From contig JAODUO010000121.1 in the NCBI GenBank assembly GCA_025642075.2, forward strand, positions 434,501 through 498,500: a DNA stretch of 64,000 nt. The letters run 5' to 3'. The stretch comes from Ridgeia piscesae (lineage: Eukaryota; Annelida; Polychaeta; Sabellida; Siboglinidae). Each line of letters starts with the position of its first letter. Position 1 is the first letter of the stretch. The position numbers and the translations under genes are program-made. Shown here one piece after another: positions 1 through 27,217 of the stretch. The notes beneath the pieces are model-generated. The model had not been told where the DNA came from. It saw only the letters and a program-made list of their open reading frames with translations, and did not search any database.

Positions 1-2380
1 TGAAACATTTAGTCGGTATTAAAATTAGTAAGTATATTTTCTGTGGTAACCTTAGCGTGATATAGCATCAGTCAACAGAAATGTGTTTTCAATGATGATG
101 TGAGTTTTTGTTGTGTTTTAACTTTCCTAGTTTGCAATGTGTCCTGTTTCGTCTAGTCTTAATTGGACTTTAAAATACATACATAAGCCAGTAATATATT
201 CATTACATTTTATAACTTCCTACTGGTGATAGTTTTCTGATGTTAACGGCTGTCTTAAATTGTTGAAGGAATTGTCACGTCAATGTTACATTTAAATATA
301 AATATGATCAAACGTAAAGTTTTTACTTAGGCTGAGTTCCAGTATTAGATATGTATTAGTATTAACCACATCATGTATGTGTCAAGGCCGTACTTATGAT
401 GACGCTAACCACAACATGTAGGCCTGTCTAACCATAAATGTTTGCAGTCGTAGCCATACAATTGTCCACATGCGATGAATAGGCATATGTTGAAACTGTT
501 CTATTCAGACATTCATAGTATGTATATATACACGCTTACCTCACGCGCACGCAAGTACCCGTATATTCTAATCGATTATCTCATACCTGCTCTTTTTATA
601 TCCGGTTGAACGGTGTGGCAAATTCTTTTGATGCATTGCCAATTTTGCTTATAGGCCTACTATCACCAATGTCTATCGACGATAAATTCAGTTTCTTAGA
701 AAAACGTTGGACTCGCAATGACATGACTACAACATTACCGCGATGAAATTGGTCCAACGTTAAAAAGAATTGCATGTCTGTGCCAAATAGCGTTTAACTC
801 GTTCTCTATAGACATTTAATTGGATTTGCCAAGTAATGTGTTTAGTGCAATATGTACATGCTGAATCCAAAACAATGATATTGGTCACAGGCCCATCAAT
901 CACAAAAAAGGGTCCGATTTGCTACCAAAATAAGTCTAATTTGTGTGCTATTAAGGGATTATTAAGGGATCTTTGTAATATTCGCAGTGTTTTATTAATC
1001 ACAATTATTTCATATAACTCTATGCCTACGTTTAATTACAAATGTGTTTTATTAATCTGTTATAATCCTGACAACATATCGAAGAAAAAACACCTCGTAC
1101 GCGGAGTTTCTAGTTTGAACACCGTCAATAGTATTCGTATATGGACTTGGAAATTCGGTTCAGATCGTCAGACTTAGGTTTTGTCGGACATATGCACTGT
1201 ATTCAAACTCACTGCGCGTACTTGAATATTCATTATACTCGGGCTGCACAATTAATCACCTACGTGGCAGCAATCTCGACGTGATTCGTATAAACCCAGG
1301 TTCGTAATTGGTATAGGCTTGTTGTTTTCAGACAACACCCAAATTATGTATTGATCTGCGAAACAAAGGTAACAGAGAAAGTAGTTGTGCGAAATTGTCA
1401 TATTTTGATGCACTACACATCGAATACCTATAAGACTAAGCATAATAAATCACGCACAAAGTATTTACCTAATGATGAGTGGATGATTCCACCATTCGTT
1501 GCAGTTGAGCGCCACCTACTGTTCTACGGTGAACTATTATTATGATTGCTTGTTTAGACATTGTATATCATAACGTTATATAATTCCCCACATAAATAGT
1601 CCTCTGCGTAATCACTTATATGCGCTACGCTGCCCTACACGGTTGAGGTGCACAATTGCGTTAGTTAATGGTATCTACTATGTTATATGTAACAAATTAT
1701 GAAATTTGACAAATATGACAAATGTATATGCAATAACTGGATTACGAAATATCCCAGTGAAAAATAGCGAAAGCATGATTGTGTTATAATGCACTGCACT
1801 GCACTTAAATATAATTTCTATGTTTTACAAGTTTACGTTTGTGCTGTATGGACTTAATGGACAATTGTGTAATATGTTTTTCATTTTTTTACACTGGTGT
1901 ACAATTATAATATTTATCTTCGGTATACTCCTTTTTTCTAACATAATAAGAATATTATGTACTAAACATCAGTATCATATATTGTTGTATTGGGAAAATA
2001 AACATTATTATTATTATCAAGACAATATGAGCTATATGGCAACGAAAAAAGGTAGTATCGGGGTCTATTGCGGTTTATCCCTCCTCCGTCATCACAACCC
2101 CCCCGGGCTTCATGCCTGGACTACTACACAATAAGCTATAGCTGCTGGCTAGCTGAACATGAACAGCATCTAAGACGCTACGAAGAGAAGAGCTGGTATT
2201 GACCCAATCAGCAGCAGAACCCATGGCGCACGAGAATGATTATTACCCTTATTTGTGGACAACTGGATGGCCCAGACTGGAGTGGGCAATGCGTGTGTTT
2301 TCAAAAAAAACATTAGGAAGCTTTCATTTCGTAGTTCACAGTAATTATTATGAGACAGAGAATCCGCGGAGTTGGCAACA
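1..2380. other. AT-rich intergenic DNA, no gene recognised
   Basis: Both strands carry only short reading frames without recognisable motifs, splice context or similarity to the rest of the window. The sequence that is shared among the paralogous gene units begins only near 2400. I see no RNA gene or mobile-element terminus here. Confidence 0.6.
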
Positions 2381-2402
2381 CTGGTCGGCTAGTATTTCCG
2401 GT

Positions 2403-2640
2403 GACACCTGCTGCCTCTAGCGATCAACGAGTTAATTACGCGGAAATACAATTACGTCATACATCCGAAGGGAAGGTTCAATTGTGTCTTTGGACTCCTG
2501 CCACTGATTGACTACTTGGATACATGGATTGTCTATTATCACACCCAAGTTACCATAACACACGTGTTTGGATATCGTGCTAATGAATGCGTAAAGGTTA
2601 ATCTTTTGTTTTCTCGGAATATCATTCAAAGTATTATTTA
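2403..2640 (+). repeat. 5' boundary block of gene unit A (segmental duplication)
   Basis: The stretch near 2415-2460 (CTAGCGATCAACGAGTTAAT and onward to an ACGTCAT) recurs almost unchanged near 18778-18825 upstream of gene B and, more diverged, near 49090-49140 upstream of gene C. It marks the left limit of the duplicated gene unit. Confidence 0.6.
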
Positions 2641-3179
2641 CACTATATCGAAAACAACTTTGGAGAGAACGGGTAAAAATCTTTTATGAGTTCAGTTGGT
2701 ATACTGATAAAAATGCGAATAATTGAATATGTAATTTAATTAGTCGCAAAGTCATGACTTTCTCCGTTTAGTATTACTGTTTCTGGTATGAGGGTTACGA
2801 ATGTTCGAATTATGTACAATTACATAGTTCAAAAGATATAATCATGCTTACAAAGATCCGTATTCTTGGAAATGAGGTTCGCATGTTAACTATATTTAGA
2901 AGATGTTATAAGTCGAAGATATTTCTTGTGATAATTTTGTAAAAAGTTCATTTGACACCTCCTTGTTAACACTGTGAGGTGAAGATGAGACTAATTTAAG
3001 CCATTATACATTTTGAGTAAATATTTCCAAGGTAGAATATGTTTTAATTGCTAAAAATCCCAATAGTACGATTTGGTTATCTATTTTATTTACAGGATGT
3101 TTTCAAAATATTAGTCAGTATTTCTGTTTTTGCAAATTACATTGCCACATAAGGCCACGGTTCCATTTAGTTTACTGCA

Positions 3180-3365
3180 TTTCACTTGTTCGATGGTGAA
3201 CTTGAGGAACAAGTGGATATAGCTTCTAAAAGGTACGTGCATAGATCCAAGGAAGGAAGCTGACTGCCTTTCTTTGTTTCTATGGTGAACAAAATCTGAA
3301 CCGCGTCACGTGATATCAGTGGATGATCAAGATCCACAGGTGATGGTAGACTGACACGTAGCATA
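3180..3365 (+). repeat. Upstream ~80-bp repeat family, gene A copy
   Basis: A unit of roughly 80 bp (core GATGGTGAACTTGA, then a GGATxxAxCxTCTAAAA-like stretch, then TAGATCCAAGGAAGGAAG and a pyrimidine-rich end) occurs about one and a half times here. It is present about three times upstream of gene B and about four times upstream of gene C. The function is unknown. Position 300-500 bases upstream of each signal exon suggests a cis-regulatory or 5' UTR element. Confidence 0.5.
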
Positions 3366-3414
3366 TTTCAACTAAACGTTCCAAAGAATGTTTTAATTCT
3401 TCAGTATTCCTAGC

Positions 3415-3678
3415 TGTTGTGGCTAAGCCAGTAAGGTAACTGAATCGCTTCATGCACGAGTAGTCACCGTCCTGTCAATTCATGCCAGCCAATCTGTTTC
3501 AGTTCAGTAACCAGATGCGATCGTAACGCTGGTACTCTTCGGACATCTGCCCAAACACGGAATTATAACATCATATCGAAGCAACGATAGCGCGACTTAG
3601 TGAACGAAGCAACAATAAACTGGGCGACATAACTAAAACAAATCACATTTGCTTCAGATTCAGTGAAGTTCAAATAAC
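3415..3678 (+). promoter_or_regulatory. Proximal upstream region of gene A, conserved among three paralogues
   Basis: About 260 bases before the start codon align without large gaps to 20262-20514 (gene B) and 56114-56376 (gene C), including CAGTAACCAGATGCGAT and CGAAGCAACGATAG. I see no clear TATA box at a fixed distance. The region probably contains the core promoter and 5' UTR; the transcription start cannot be placed from sequence alone. Confidence 0.5.
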
Positions 3679-16579
<12,901 letters not shown>

Positions 16580-17024
16580 CATTGAGATGGCACCGAGCCG
16601 TCATGTTCGCTAGATCTAGCGCTATATGTAAACGACGAGTCGTCATGAATAGTGCATAAGCCATTAAAAATTACGAACTGCCATAAATAGTAGATGGCTC
16701 GTAACAAACGCACGAACCGTGTCTTGGGTGCTGGAACTGCTATTATATAACAGTTATGGATTATGAACATGTGTCGTGTTTCGCTGAGAAATATTCAATG
16801 ATTTCAGAATGCCATGTCGCGCAACTGATTATTTTTTAGAAACTTTTGACTGACACTGTGTTGTCATACTTTACACAGATATTTTATATCAATGTCAGTC
16901 AACTTCTATGTTGACTGCATGTATTTGTTGCATACACACATATTATTCATCTTGGCTGTATTTTGCTGATGCTGCGTTTGATATTGCAAATATAGTTTAT
17001 TTATTGTCTATATGTAATTATTTT

Positions 17025-17030
17025 AATAAA
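17025..17030 (+). terminator. AATAAA polyadenylation signal, gene A
   Basis: AATAAA followed by CTTCTGCAAAAC. The same hexamer and context recur after gene B (42553) and copy D (45230), about 350-460 bases after each stop. Confidence 0.75.
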
Positions 17031-17039
17031 CTTCTGCAA

Positions 17040-17645
17040 AACTATGATTGGTGTCGTAGGAACTGTATTTCTTCGAATCGGTAGCTATATCGGCCAGCTG
17101 TTTCATCGTTGGCATCATTATTATCGCGTAGTCAACATAGTACCTAGTGAAGTCATCATCGTCATCATATCGTAACAGTAGCTATTTTCCTTATTTCATC
17201 ATGTTTATCTTTGTCGTTGTCATCACTACAACCATCAAACATGCACTATAGACATCATCTATAGATAGCATTTCAGACATGGTTTCGTCATTGCCTCCTT
17301 TATAAAGAAGTTCGTCATGCAGGTGAGGCAAAATACATATACATGCGATTCAATTGTATAAATATTGACAAATAGACATCATCTTCTACACTACGGGGAC
17401 ACCGGAGCGTATTGGCGCTTTGGGCGGGTTGAATTTACGATTCAGTGGAAAGATAATTCGGCAATTGGACTACGGCTCCACCTGGCGAACAACATTAGCA
17501 ATAAGGACAGCATTAACACGTCCCAACGTCAAGCCAATGCTAGACAAAGTGATCAATCAATGGTTGTTTGTTTTTCAATCTTTTAAAAGTATTCTACACT
17601 ACGGTTATTATATGATCATATATACCACAATATAGCATTCATCAG
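17040..17645 (+). repeat. Gene A 3' flank, duplicated downstream of B and D
   Basis: The sequence runs parallel to 42575-43410 after gene B and, for its first part, 45240-45470 after copy D. It includes the ACACCGGAGCGT block and TCATCAGCGGTCC. No gene is seen. Confidence 0.7.
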
Positions 17646-17649
17646 CGGT

Positions 17650-17935
17650 CCTTTGAAATGAGAATGACGTCTACAAATGGTCGGTCATGTGTCCTGAGGT
17701 CACTCAAGAGCCCGATTTTTGATCTGCAGATCTTGGTGTAGTGTGGGCAGGAGGTGTCAGATGGAAGGGATACGTGAAGATGTTGAAACATCTTTCTCTC
17801 TTTTCTCCTCTGCCGTTTCTTCGCCTCGTGAAGTAGACGTTTTTTGGGTCAAATTTGGCCGTTGCCTGGCACATGCTACGGCGCTTGAAATTGAGTACGT
17901 CAATCTGATGGCCAAGGTGAGCGAGCAATGCAAAT
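17650..17935 (-). mobile_element. 5'-truncated RTE-like LINE 3' end
   Basis: The minus strand matches the C-terminal basic and zinc-finger-like region and 3' end of the RTE-like element at 43410-44560. The flanking bases on the 3' side (TTTAGCATTCATCAGCGGTCC type) are the same in both, so this insertion predates the A/B duplication. Only the terminal ~285 bases remain here. Confidence 0.65.
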
Positions 17936-17939
17936 TATA

Positions 17940-18370
17940 AAGAGTATCTTAAAGAAGCCGGACTGTGAAGGACGGGATCCGTATGTAACACTGCTGAAGT
18001 ATGGAAACACGCAACTAGCAGGTCATTCTCGTCAGCTCAAAAATTAATGAGCCGCATGATTCGTGTCAGGTTACCGGCGAGATGAAGATTGTTTATGCTA
18101 ATGGTTGTCGACCCACAATGCTAATCAAAGAAGCGAAAAGACACCTACATGCGGTATTACGACAGAGGAGCGTGACGGCTATCGTAACTATGTCCGAGCA
18201 GTTCAATGCGTATGCGACTTGGCAACGTGTGGGTACCAGCGGTAGTGTGATCGCTGGGAAGAGCACCTGTGGTCTTACGCCGTTACCTACAAAGGCCGGG
18301 ACTATTGAAGTAATACCTCATGAACACCCCAGAAGAAACACATGTTGACGTGCCGTGTGAAGCTCCCCAC
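17940..18370 (+). repeat. Duplicated flank block (matches 45600-46020)
   Basis: Stretches such as TCAGGTTACCGGCGAGATGAAG and AAAGGCCGGGACTATTGAAG recur at 45690-45720 and 45920-45940. It may be an old transposon, but no coding motif is recognisable on either strand. Confidence 0.6.
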
Positions 18371-18720
18371 CACGTAATCAACTAACAAAAACAGCCGCTA
18401 ACCAGAGAGCGCTGGTAGTACAGAGATTAGTGATGATGGTGTTGTGACGGATGTTCGCGACACCGAGATACCGTGTGTTGCGATGTCGGCCAGGAGGACT
18501 GGAATGGACCGCTTGCTGAGTGTATGTCGGACGAAGAACATTATTTGTTTTACAGTAATTGTTGATTAATTGGACCCTATATGCGGACAATTATTAGCTG
18601 CGGATAAATGCTGGGTATACACTTTATTTTATATACAGTAATTATTGTTAATCGGACATTATTTATTAACACTACATGCTATTAGTTGCGAATCTATTAT
18701 GTTTTATTATAAAAGAAGGG

Positions 18721-20261
18721 AGGTGTGATAATGATACCGTGTGGCCGGCTGGCATAGCAACTGTGATGCATGCTGCCTCTAGCGATCAACGAATTAATTA
18801 CGCGGAAATACAATTACGTCATGCGTCCGCCAACTTGGATTCTCGTAATCGAGACAATCTGCTATAATTTATATTATGTCGGCGAAATGGTAATATTTAA
18901 ATTATTATGGAACTTGTTGCGATGTTTTTTTACAGGTGGTACGGAGCATTTTTAAACAATGGTTTGATTGTATGGCAACATTTATATGTTTATTCGTTAA
19001 GCTAATAGATACATTATTATTGATATATCAGTATTGTTTTAATCAGACGGATGTTGGTTTACATTCCTGGGACAATTGGACATCTTTTTTAAATATTAAG
19101 GGTCATGGAATGTCAACTTGGATACATAGATTTTCTATTGATCACATGCGAATTACTGTAACACGTCTGTGAAAATCATGCAAATGAATGTTTTAAGGGT
19201 AAACTATTGTGTTCTATGATTTTTCAAACGATTCTTTACACTATATCGAAAAGCATTTGATATAATGGGTGTAAATCTTATATATTACTTCAGGATGTTT
19301 CACTGATAAAAATGCGAATAATTGAATATGTAATAAAATTAGTCGCAATGTTATGATATACTGACTTTATTATTACTGTTTCTGGCATGATAGTTATGAA
19401 TGTTTGAATTATATACAAAGACATATTATTCAAGTTTGCTGATAATTGTTTATTGTTTAAGTTTAAATGTATAACATGCTTCAAAAGACCCGCATTCTTG
19501 AACATGAGGTTGGGGTGTTACTTACATTTAGACGATATTATAGATCTAAGAGATTTCTTCTGACAGTTTGTTTTTGTAAACTTCGTTTAACACCACCATG
19601 CTAGCATTACGCGGTAGAGATGAGATCTAATTAACCATCATGGTGACGAACGATGAGCTAAGTAAACAGCACCAGCAGCGTTGTCCCTGAATGTTTCGTG
19701 CCCATAGCACAAGCCGTGTAGGAATTACATCTCAACATACTTAATTACGGATGATTGACTAAAAAATTAATAAAATTTGTATTAAATAAGAATTGATTTC
19801 AAAACGATATCTGCAGCAATGCAATTGTTCAATGCATTACCAAATATTAGCCTGTAGATTGTGGAACAGTTTACATATTATTGTGTGGATTTGAATGTGG
19901 TGTGAGTTGAATTTGAGGTACTCGACCGAGGGTGTTGGTATCCTTTATATTAATAGCTTGGTGGATCCGTTATATGAAATGTAACGTGCATGCATAGATT
20001 CTATAAAAGACTTATTAACTTTCTCTGGTTCGATGGTGAACTTGATGATCCATCATTGAAAATGAACTTGCTTAGATTTAAGAATGGAAATATACGGTGA
20101 ACTCGATGAACATGTTGATCCTTCATTTAAAATCTGCGTTCATAGATCCCTTCGAAAGGAAATATATTTCTGTCTTTCTTTGTTCCGATGGTGAACTTGA
20201 TGTGGGGAATTGAATTTGTGGACCGACACGTAGTTTGTTTTAGTTGTTCAGTGTCCATGAC
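18721..20261 (+). repeat. Upstream block of gene unit B, including ~80-bp repeats (19965-20235)
   Basis: From TGCTGCCTCTAGCGATCAAC (18770) on, the sequence tracks the region upstream of gene A. Three imperfect copies of the GATGGTGAACTTGATGA repeat lie at 19965-20235. No gene is seen. Confidence 0.6.
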
Positions 20262-20514
20262 TGTACTGGCAAACCTAGTAAGGTAACTGAATCACTTCAC
20301 GCATGATTAGTCACCAAGTGACTGAATTCGATTCATTGCAGCCAATCTATTTCAGTTCAATGACCAGATGCGATCATAACGCTGGTACTCTACGGATTTC
20401 TGACAAAACGCGAAAGAATAATTTCATATCAAAGCAACGATAGCCGCGATCTATTGAAAGAAGCAACAACAGACTGAGCGACATAGTTAAAATAAATCAA
20501 GAAGTCCAAACAAC
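20262..20514 (+). promoter_or_regulatory. Proximal upstream region of gene B
   Basis: Aligned to the same region of genes A and C (TGACCAGATGCGATCATAAC, AAGCAACGATAGC). It probably holds the core promoter and 5' UTR. Confidence 0.5.
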
Positions 20515-20571
20515 ATGAGTCGGACCTTGTTTGTTCTCCTGGGATTCGCCAGCGTCTTTCTCTTAACACAG
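20515..20571 (+). CDS. Gene B exon 1: signal peptide
   Basis: Encodes [19 protein letters not shown], then CAG|GTGAGT, phase 0. Same length and donor as genes A and C. Confidence 0.85.
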
Positions 20572-23500
20572 GTGAGTGCAGATTACAAATACATAGTTCA
20601 AAACTGGGGTATTTTAGCAATCTACCTTTGAAACACATTATAATTTGTTGATAAAATCGCTAACATTGTTTGGGAACGTCTAGATATAACACACGACACG
20701 TTTCGGCGGCATTCAATCGCATAATAGCTGGTCGCTGTAGGCATCTAAACCGTTCGATTCATGCCGTTCTGGCGGACACAATATTAGCTGTTGTATCCGT
20801 ATGTTCCCAGAGAAACGTATTCACAATAGTGTCCCCTTGAAACAATTTAACGTTACTAGAACCTACGATACAGTTACCATGTTACATTAAGATAACGGAC
20901 AAATGAAAAGTTTTCTATCCGTTATTATAACGTTACCTGATAACGTTACAGGGTAACATATAGAGAACCTTCGGAAAACCCTTATTTTTGTAGTAAAACA
21001 CTACACATGCAGTTCTTTATTCAGTTTTGTTTATTATTCATCATTAACAAAGAAATGATGCACAGTAATCTAATTTATATAGTTATTGTCCTGCTGCTCG
21101 AAATCTGCTTGCCTTTGGTCCTGTTCATATTTGCTTGTCCAACCTTCTCTAAAAAAACAGAAATAATTTGTTATATACATAAACCTACATCAATAATGCT
21201 GGTATTTGTTAGTCATGCAATGTAAGCAGTGTAGAAATCGCTAACACGGCTGGACGTCTCTAGCTAGTAATACCCCATAGTCGACATCTGTCTTCTATAA
21301 AATCTACTGGCTGGAACTGGCCAGAAGATAATTAAGTTGCAATCTTTCCGTTAAAACGGAAACATTACAACTAAATGAAATACGAACGAAGACAAAACGT
21401 TCAATACATACGTTGTGAATTAATTATTGTGAATTAATACTATATGATTGTCTAAATAAAATGTCCACATATCAAACTTTGCAAGTTACATTTATTTGTG
21501 TCTTTGTGCATAATAGAAACACAAAAAAGTCTGCATCATAGGTTTGGTGGCATGAAATGATCTGACGATATGACATGAATACCACTTTTACATGCCTTGC
21601 AAACAAAGTATAAGTAACGCAGTGCCAATCTTAAAGTGACTCAGTATGTTTGATTTTATTTGTAGTACTTTATAATGTATGTCTAACATTGTGTTAGACA
21701 TAAATTATAAAATACTACAGACGGCCTACAACCCAGGTATGTTTTATTGAAACATTATTTGTCATATTTTGATGACTTGTAATGTTAAACAGTTACAGCA
21801 TATGTGAATAATCTATGAATATTACACCGCAAATTTACATGTGTCCTACATTTAGCGTTTACATATATCCACAATTATTATGTTTTGCATAATTGGAATG
21901 CCTTCTTTTATATGAATATAACTATGTACCTGACACATCTAGCCTAGCATGTAGCATGTCAGTGTCATCTACAACTGGTAAATGTACATTGGTTAAATTT
22001 GATTGTCCAGCGTCATCAAGTTGCTTAGACATAATAAGTATAGCAAACAAACGTTGACTGGAGCTACGTTTATTAACATACCATATTTAGCAATAGCGAT
22101 AATGATGTACACAGCGCCGTAAATCCAGGTAACCCTGTAGAAAGGAAAACATAAATGTAGCGAACGACAACGCATTTATGTATGCCAAATATTTTATAGA
22201 GTTTGTTACTAAACACTGTTGTGCCTATTTAAACAACTCACAATGGGGTTCCACCGAGGAGGCAACGTATGTGGTCTTGGAGAATTGTTTGGGTCTGTTT
22301 ATCTGAGTTGGCATACTATGACCACGCAGTCATGTCTATAGCCGTACTGACGTTAGGAATTACCACTGATGTTGTATTACTCTTAAATTATTCACCAGTA
22401 CCTGAATAGTATATGCCAATCTAAGTAAGCAGCTTTTGTGTACTATGCGAAAGAAGAACATTTTAAACACCCATGACTAGTTTCATGATAGACCGATAAC
22501 GACCTGCAAATATCGATTGTTTTCCATGCGATCAACTGGTATCTTCAACAGCTTATCAAGGTATTTTGATTTGCAAACATTTTATTCGCATTGTATGAGT
22601 ACGAACATTATTTTATAAAAAACAATTGTCTACTTAATGCAGCACGCAGCTATCAGGATGCAAGAAATTAAGGATGCAACTGGACATTTCCATCTGCGCT
22701 TAATTCAAATTGGTCATTAGTCGAAAACGGCCAATAGTTGAAGTTCTAAATTCTGTGACTTTTTAAATATTTGTTGTTCAACAATAATCAAAATTTTGGC
22801 GTTTTCAATTCACTGACCATGTTTCAGGCGCGTTGGATTGTCAATATTACTGACAACGAGCGGCGCCCAGATAACACCTCGACAGACGAGACGACTCTTT
22901 GTTACGGGATGCCGTGTGACAAGTGGCAACGTGTACAACGCAAGATGGTGCAGTTCAGGGCAAGGGCCGCAGCGGCCGACGGACTACCAACTTTCGACAT
23001 CCGGGTACGGCGGCCAAGTCTTAGACAACGTGTCACCTGCAGTTATTACGAAGATTTCATTTCCTGATCAATGCATATGTAGTAATGGCCATGGAAGAAA
23101 TGAACAATCGGACGTTATAATTGCGACTTTATTATTGTTGGTGCTGCTGTTGCTGCTGTTGCTGCTGTTGGTGTTGTAGTAGTTCTTGTTGTTACTGTGA
23201 CGAAATAGGGTATACTCCCCGACATGAGGAAATCTTCATGTGGTATCTTCACAGCTGCCGTTGCTGACGTTGCAGTACTTCTTTTTGTTACTGCTGCTAA
23301 TGTTGTAGCCGCTACGCTGCTGACGATAATGGTGTCATTGAAAATACATTTGCGAAATGAAAATGATAACATCTACGACGTCAACTAAATTAACATTTTA
23401 GAAAACGACAGGAATAAGATCGAACTTATGGAAACTGGTTACTTATACACAGCAGCAAATAAGTAACAAACACTACTGCTATGTATCAACATGATTTAGT

Positions 23501-23950
23501 GTGATTGAAGGAGGAGACAATGAAAAATGGAAAAAATCGATCCGATGTCTGCATCGTACTGACGGAGGAACAGATGGACGAACTGCTCGAGTTACAGCAG
23601 GAGCAGTTCTTCAACGGAAACAATAAGCGACGACGAAAACGTAAAAAACGCAGTAGCCACTTTAATCGGTGGTCGATGCCCATCCACTGGAAGTTTGACG
23701 GATATCAATGTGAGTGTAGTTCCTGGACTCTAACGGGCGGGCCAGGTCGGGCGGGGCGGGTCGGTCGGTCGGTCGGTCGGTCGGTCGGTCGGTCGGTCGG
23801 TCGGTCGGTCGGTCGGTCGGTCGGTCGGTCGGTCGGTCGGTCGGTCGGTCGGTCGGTCGGTCGGTCGGTCGGTCGGTCGGTCGGTCGGTCGGTCGGTCGG
23901 TCGTCGGTCGTTAATGTCGGTTTATATATTTATATATATATACATATATA

Positions 23951-23988
<38 letters not shown>

Positions 23989-24045
23989 GAATAATATATA
24001 CATGCATATATATATTATATATACATGTATATTATATTGTATTTT

Positions 24046-24086
<41 letters not shown>

Positions 24087-26231
24087 TATATATATATGTA
24101 TATATATATATATAATATATAAATATATATATATATATAACATAGTACGCAAGTGAAACATTGTGAATGGATTTTATTTTATATTATTGCTGCTGCTGAG
24201 CAGAAGACGGTTGCACGATTTCTATTTATAGATAGCTCTCAACGGCAAATGATAAGGGGAGCATTGAGTCACTGGTCGGAGCAGACTTGTGTTCGCTTCA
24301 AGGAACTTGGCGTCCACGAAGACTTTGAAGGCCACCACGTCCAGTTCACAAGTAGGCATGATGGGTACGTTGTCAGGTATTAAATACTCTCGTTAGATCG
24401 TTCAAATTCACGTTATTTAGTTAGTAATTTTGCTGTAAGGAATAAACATAGAATGGTCATTGACACGCATTGTACGGATTTCAGCCATTATTTAAAGGGA
24501 ACCAAAAGGGAAATATTACGTGCTATTCACGTGAAAGAGCTAATACAAAGCAGCCATTCTGAACGGTAATCACATTTTAACGTCAGTGGTTTATTAGCAA
24601 AATAATTCCAAAGTGGATAACTTTACTGAAATCATCGGCTTCACAGAGGCGTCCATGATGCGCCTCTTCCTGTTGTCTGACCGTGGTCTGACCACTCAGC
24701 AAGCAGAACTGGCCTTAAAGTCACGTGTCCGATGACGTGTGTTAATGATATCGCCGTTGTAAACACAATGTTGTAAGATACGCGAACTTCGAAGAAGGAC
24801 ATCCGTTCGAAGAACGTTGCTTCGAATAGGATGTTTCTCACCGTATTTAGTGGGTAAAGATCCGCAGAAACGTCGGCGACGTCGAGTTTTGAAGTATGGA
24901 GCTGTGCAAACGATATTAGCGCGATATTTAATTACCAACGATTGTCGTCGAAACGGGTTACCGGTCGAAACCTTCCGTCGCCGTAGCCAAGTTATCAGAG
25001 CGCGCAAGAAGGTTAGTAAATATTATTAAGTCTTCTGTATCTAAATTATTTAAATATTGTACCATTAGACACATTGCGATGTTTGTCGTGATGACTTATG
25101 TACATACTGATATTGATCATAAACGTCCACCACATTTAACGTTCTAGAAGGTATGTACATGGGATCATGGAGCCGTTAAGTTAACTAGGTCCAAGCTAGT
25201 TAGGCCGTCCGATATTGTTATTCATTATTATTAGTTTTATTTTATCCTACTTTGAATGGTATATATCACGTTTGCATGAGCAGAGGCATAAAAATAAGGT
25301 AAGGCTACATGACAAAAACACAAAAAAACAGCTGAATGCAAACCAGATCATAGACGTTACGTCAGTCAATTCGCATGAACGATAATATAGGCACTTTGAT
25401 ATCACGACACTAGGTAAATAAGTTTTCAAAAATACTGCCTTTCGAGTTTCGTAGCTACGCATGCAGTTCCTATTTTCAGGTTGACCGCTCTGAAAGTGCC
25501 AACATGACTGCTATATTTTTAAGTAAATATATTATTCAAACATTGAAAAATAGCATTGCAAATGTTGTTTTCAATCATGTTATTTGTTCAGTGAGAGAAC
25601 AAATTACAAATTCTGTGTGCTGTATCAGTTTAGATACTCATACAACATTGATACTAGGACATGTTACAGGCTTACAGTAAAGGATGAATAATTAGCTATG
25701 ATGAGACATAACTTATGTACTGTAAAAAATACTTTGCAAATTTGCAATATTGCCTTTATCGGTAGAGTTTCTTGAAATATTGGGGACACACTGAGCAAAC
25801 AAGAAAAAAACATCAAAATGATCACCTACGATGACCAAACTTCGCACGCAGTATCTACTACACCTGTACTACGCGTATGCACTTGTCACGTGATCAAAAA
25901 TTATAATTAATGCCTGAAATCGATAAAAATGTGTCAGTAATTAACGCACTTTCTTCGACGAGTCACTACTGACACAGTGAACTCCGCCAGGTGGCGCCAC
26001 CATCTTGCTGCCGTAAAACCGTGGGGTCAGACCACAATTTTTTGGAAGATAACAGCACATGGTTATGAAATTGTAATTATTTTATACTACCAGGAAATAA
26101 TCTTTATTAAAAACAATTGTTTTTAAAATGCTCAAACCGATGTTATTTTATTGCGAGTACAAATATTGGTAATCATTAGCCATGAACACTTAGTTGGTTT
26201 AGTATGTAAGAATTATAATATACATTTATAC

Positions 26232-26278
<47 letters not shown>

Positions 26279-26452
26279 TTATTGTGTTTTTGCAATATAT
26301 GAAATACATAATTTAATATAGAATATATCATTATATAATAATAATATATATAAATATATATATATAATACATATATATATATATATATAATTTAATATTA
26401 TTAAATATATATTTAATATGTAATATATGCGTGTGTACAATAATTATATACT

Positions 26453-26483
<31 letters not shown>

Positions 26484-26829
26484 GTATATATAATATATTA
26501 TTGATATATTATATATATATATATATATATATTATTTAATGTATATAATATGCATAAGTGTATATAATAATTATATAACTATATATATATATATATATTA
26601 TATATATATGTATATAATTATAGTATACATATTATATACAATAATATGCATATAATATATTTATGTATTATAAATGGTAATGATAATTTACATAGATATT
26701 ATATATGTAAATTATCATTACCATTTATAATATGTAAATATATTATATGTATATTATATATTGCACAAATAAACAACATTTCTTACAAAGGCATTATACG
26801 CATTTCTATGTATATATTATAATATTTTA

Positions 26830-26873
<44 letters not shown>

Positions 26874-26998
26874 TATATATATATATATAAGTAAATAATT
26901 ATTATATACAATTACATATATGTTATATATATATTAAATAATATATATATTTATATATATTTCAAATTTATAAATAATATCAATATTATTATCATTTA

Positions 26999-27052
<54 letters not shown>

Positions 27053-27156
27053 ATGTTATATATTGCACAAATTACTTAATAAGTTTCATACAATAAACAA
27101 CATTTCTTATTAATGCATTATAATGCATATATGTACACACACATAGATGCAGTTTA

Positions 27157-27217
<61 letters not shown>

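Noticed and set aside
1820..2420. Two frames of about 100 and 70 codons upstream of gene A
   Set aside because: No motif, no splice context, no counterpart upstream of B or C.
24181..24232. Apparent loss of the exon 4 splice acceptor in gene B (ACAG changed to ACGG before TTGCACGATTTC)
   Set aside because: A better acceptor 21 bases downstream (TTTCTATTTATAG) is present in both A and B, keeps phase, and gives the normal astacin spacing, so there is no lesion.
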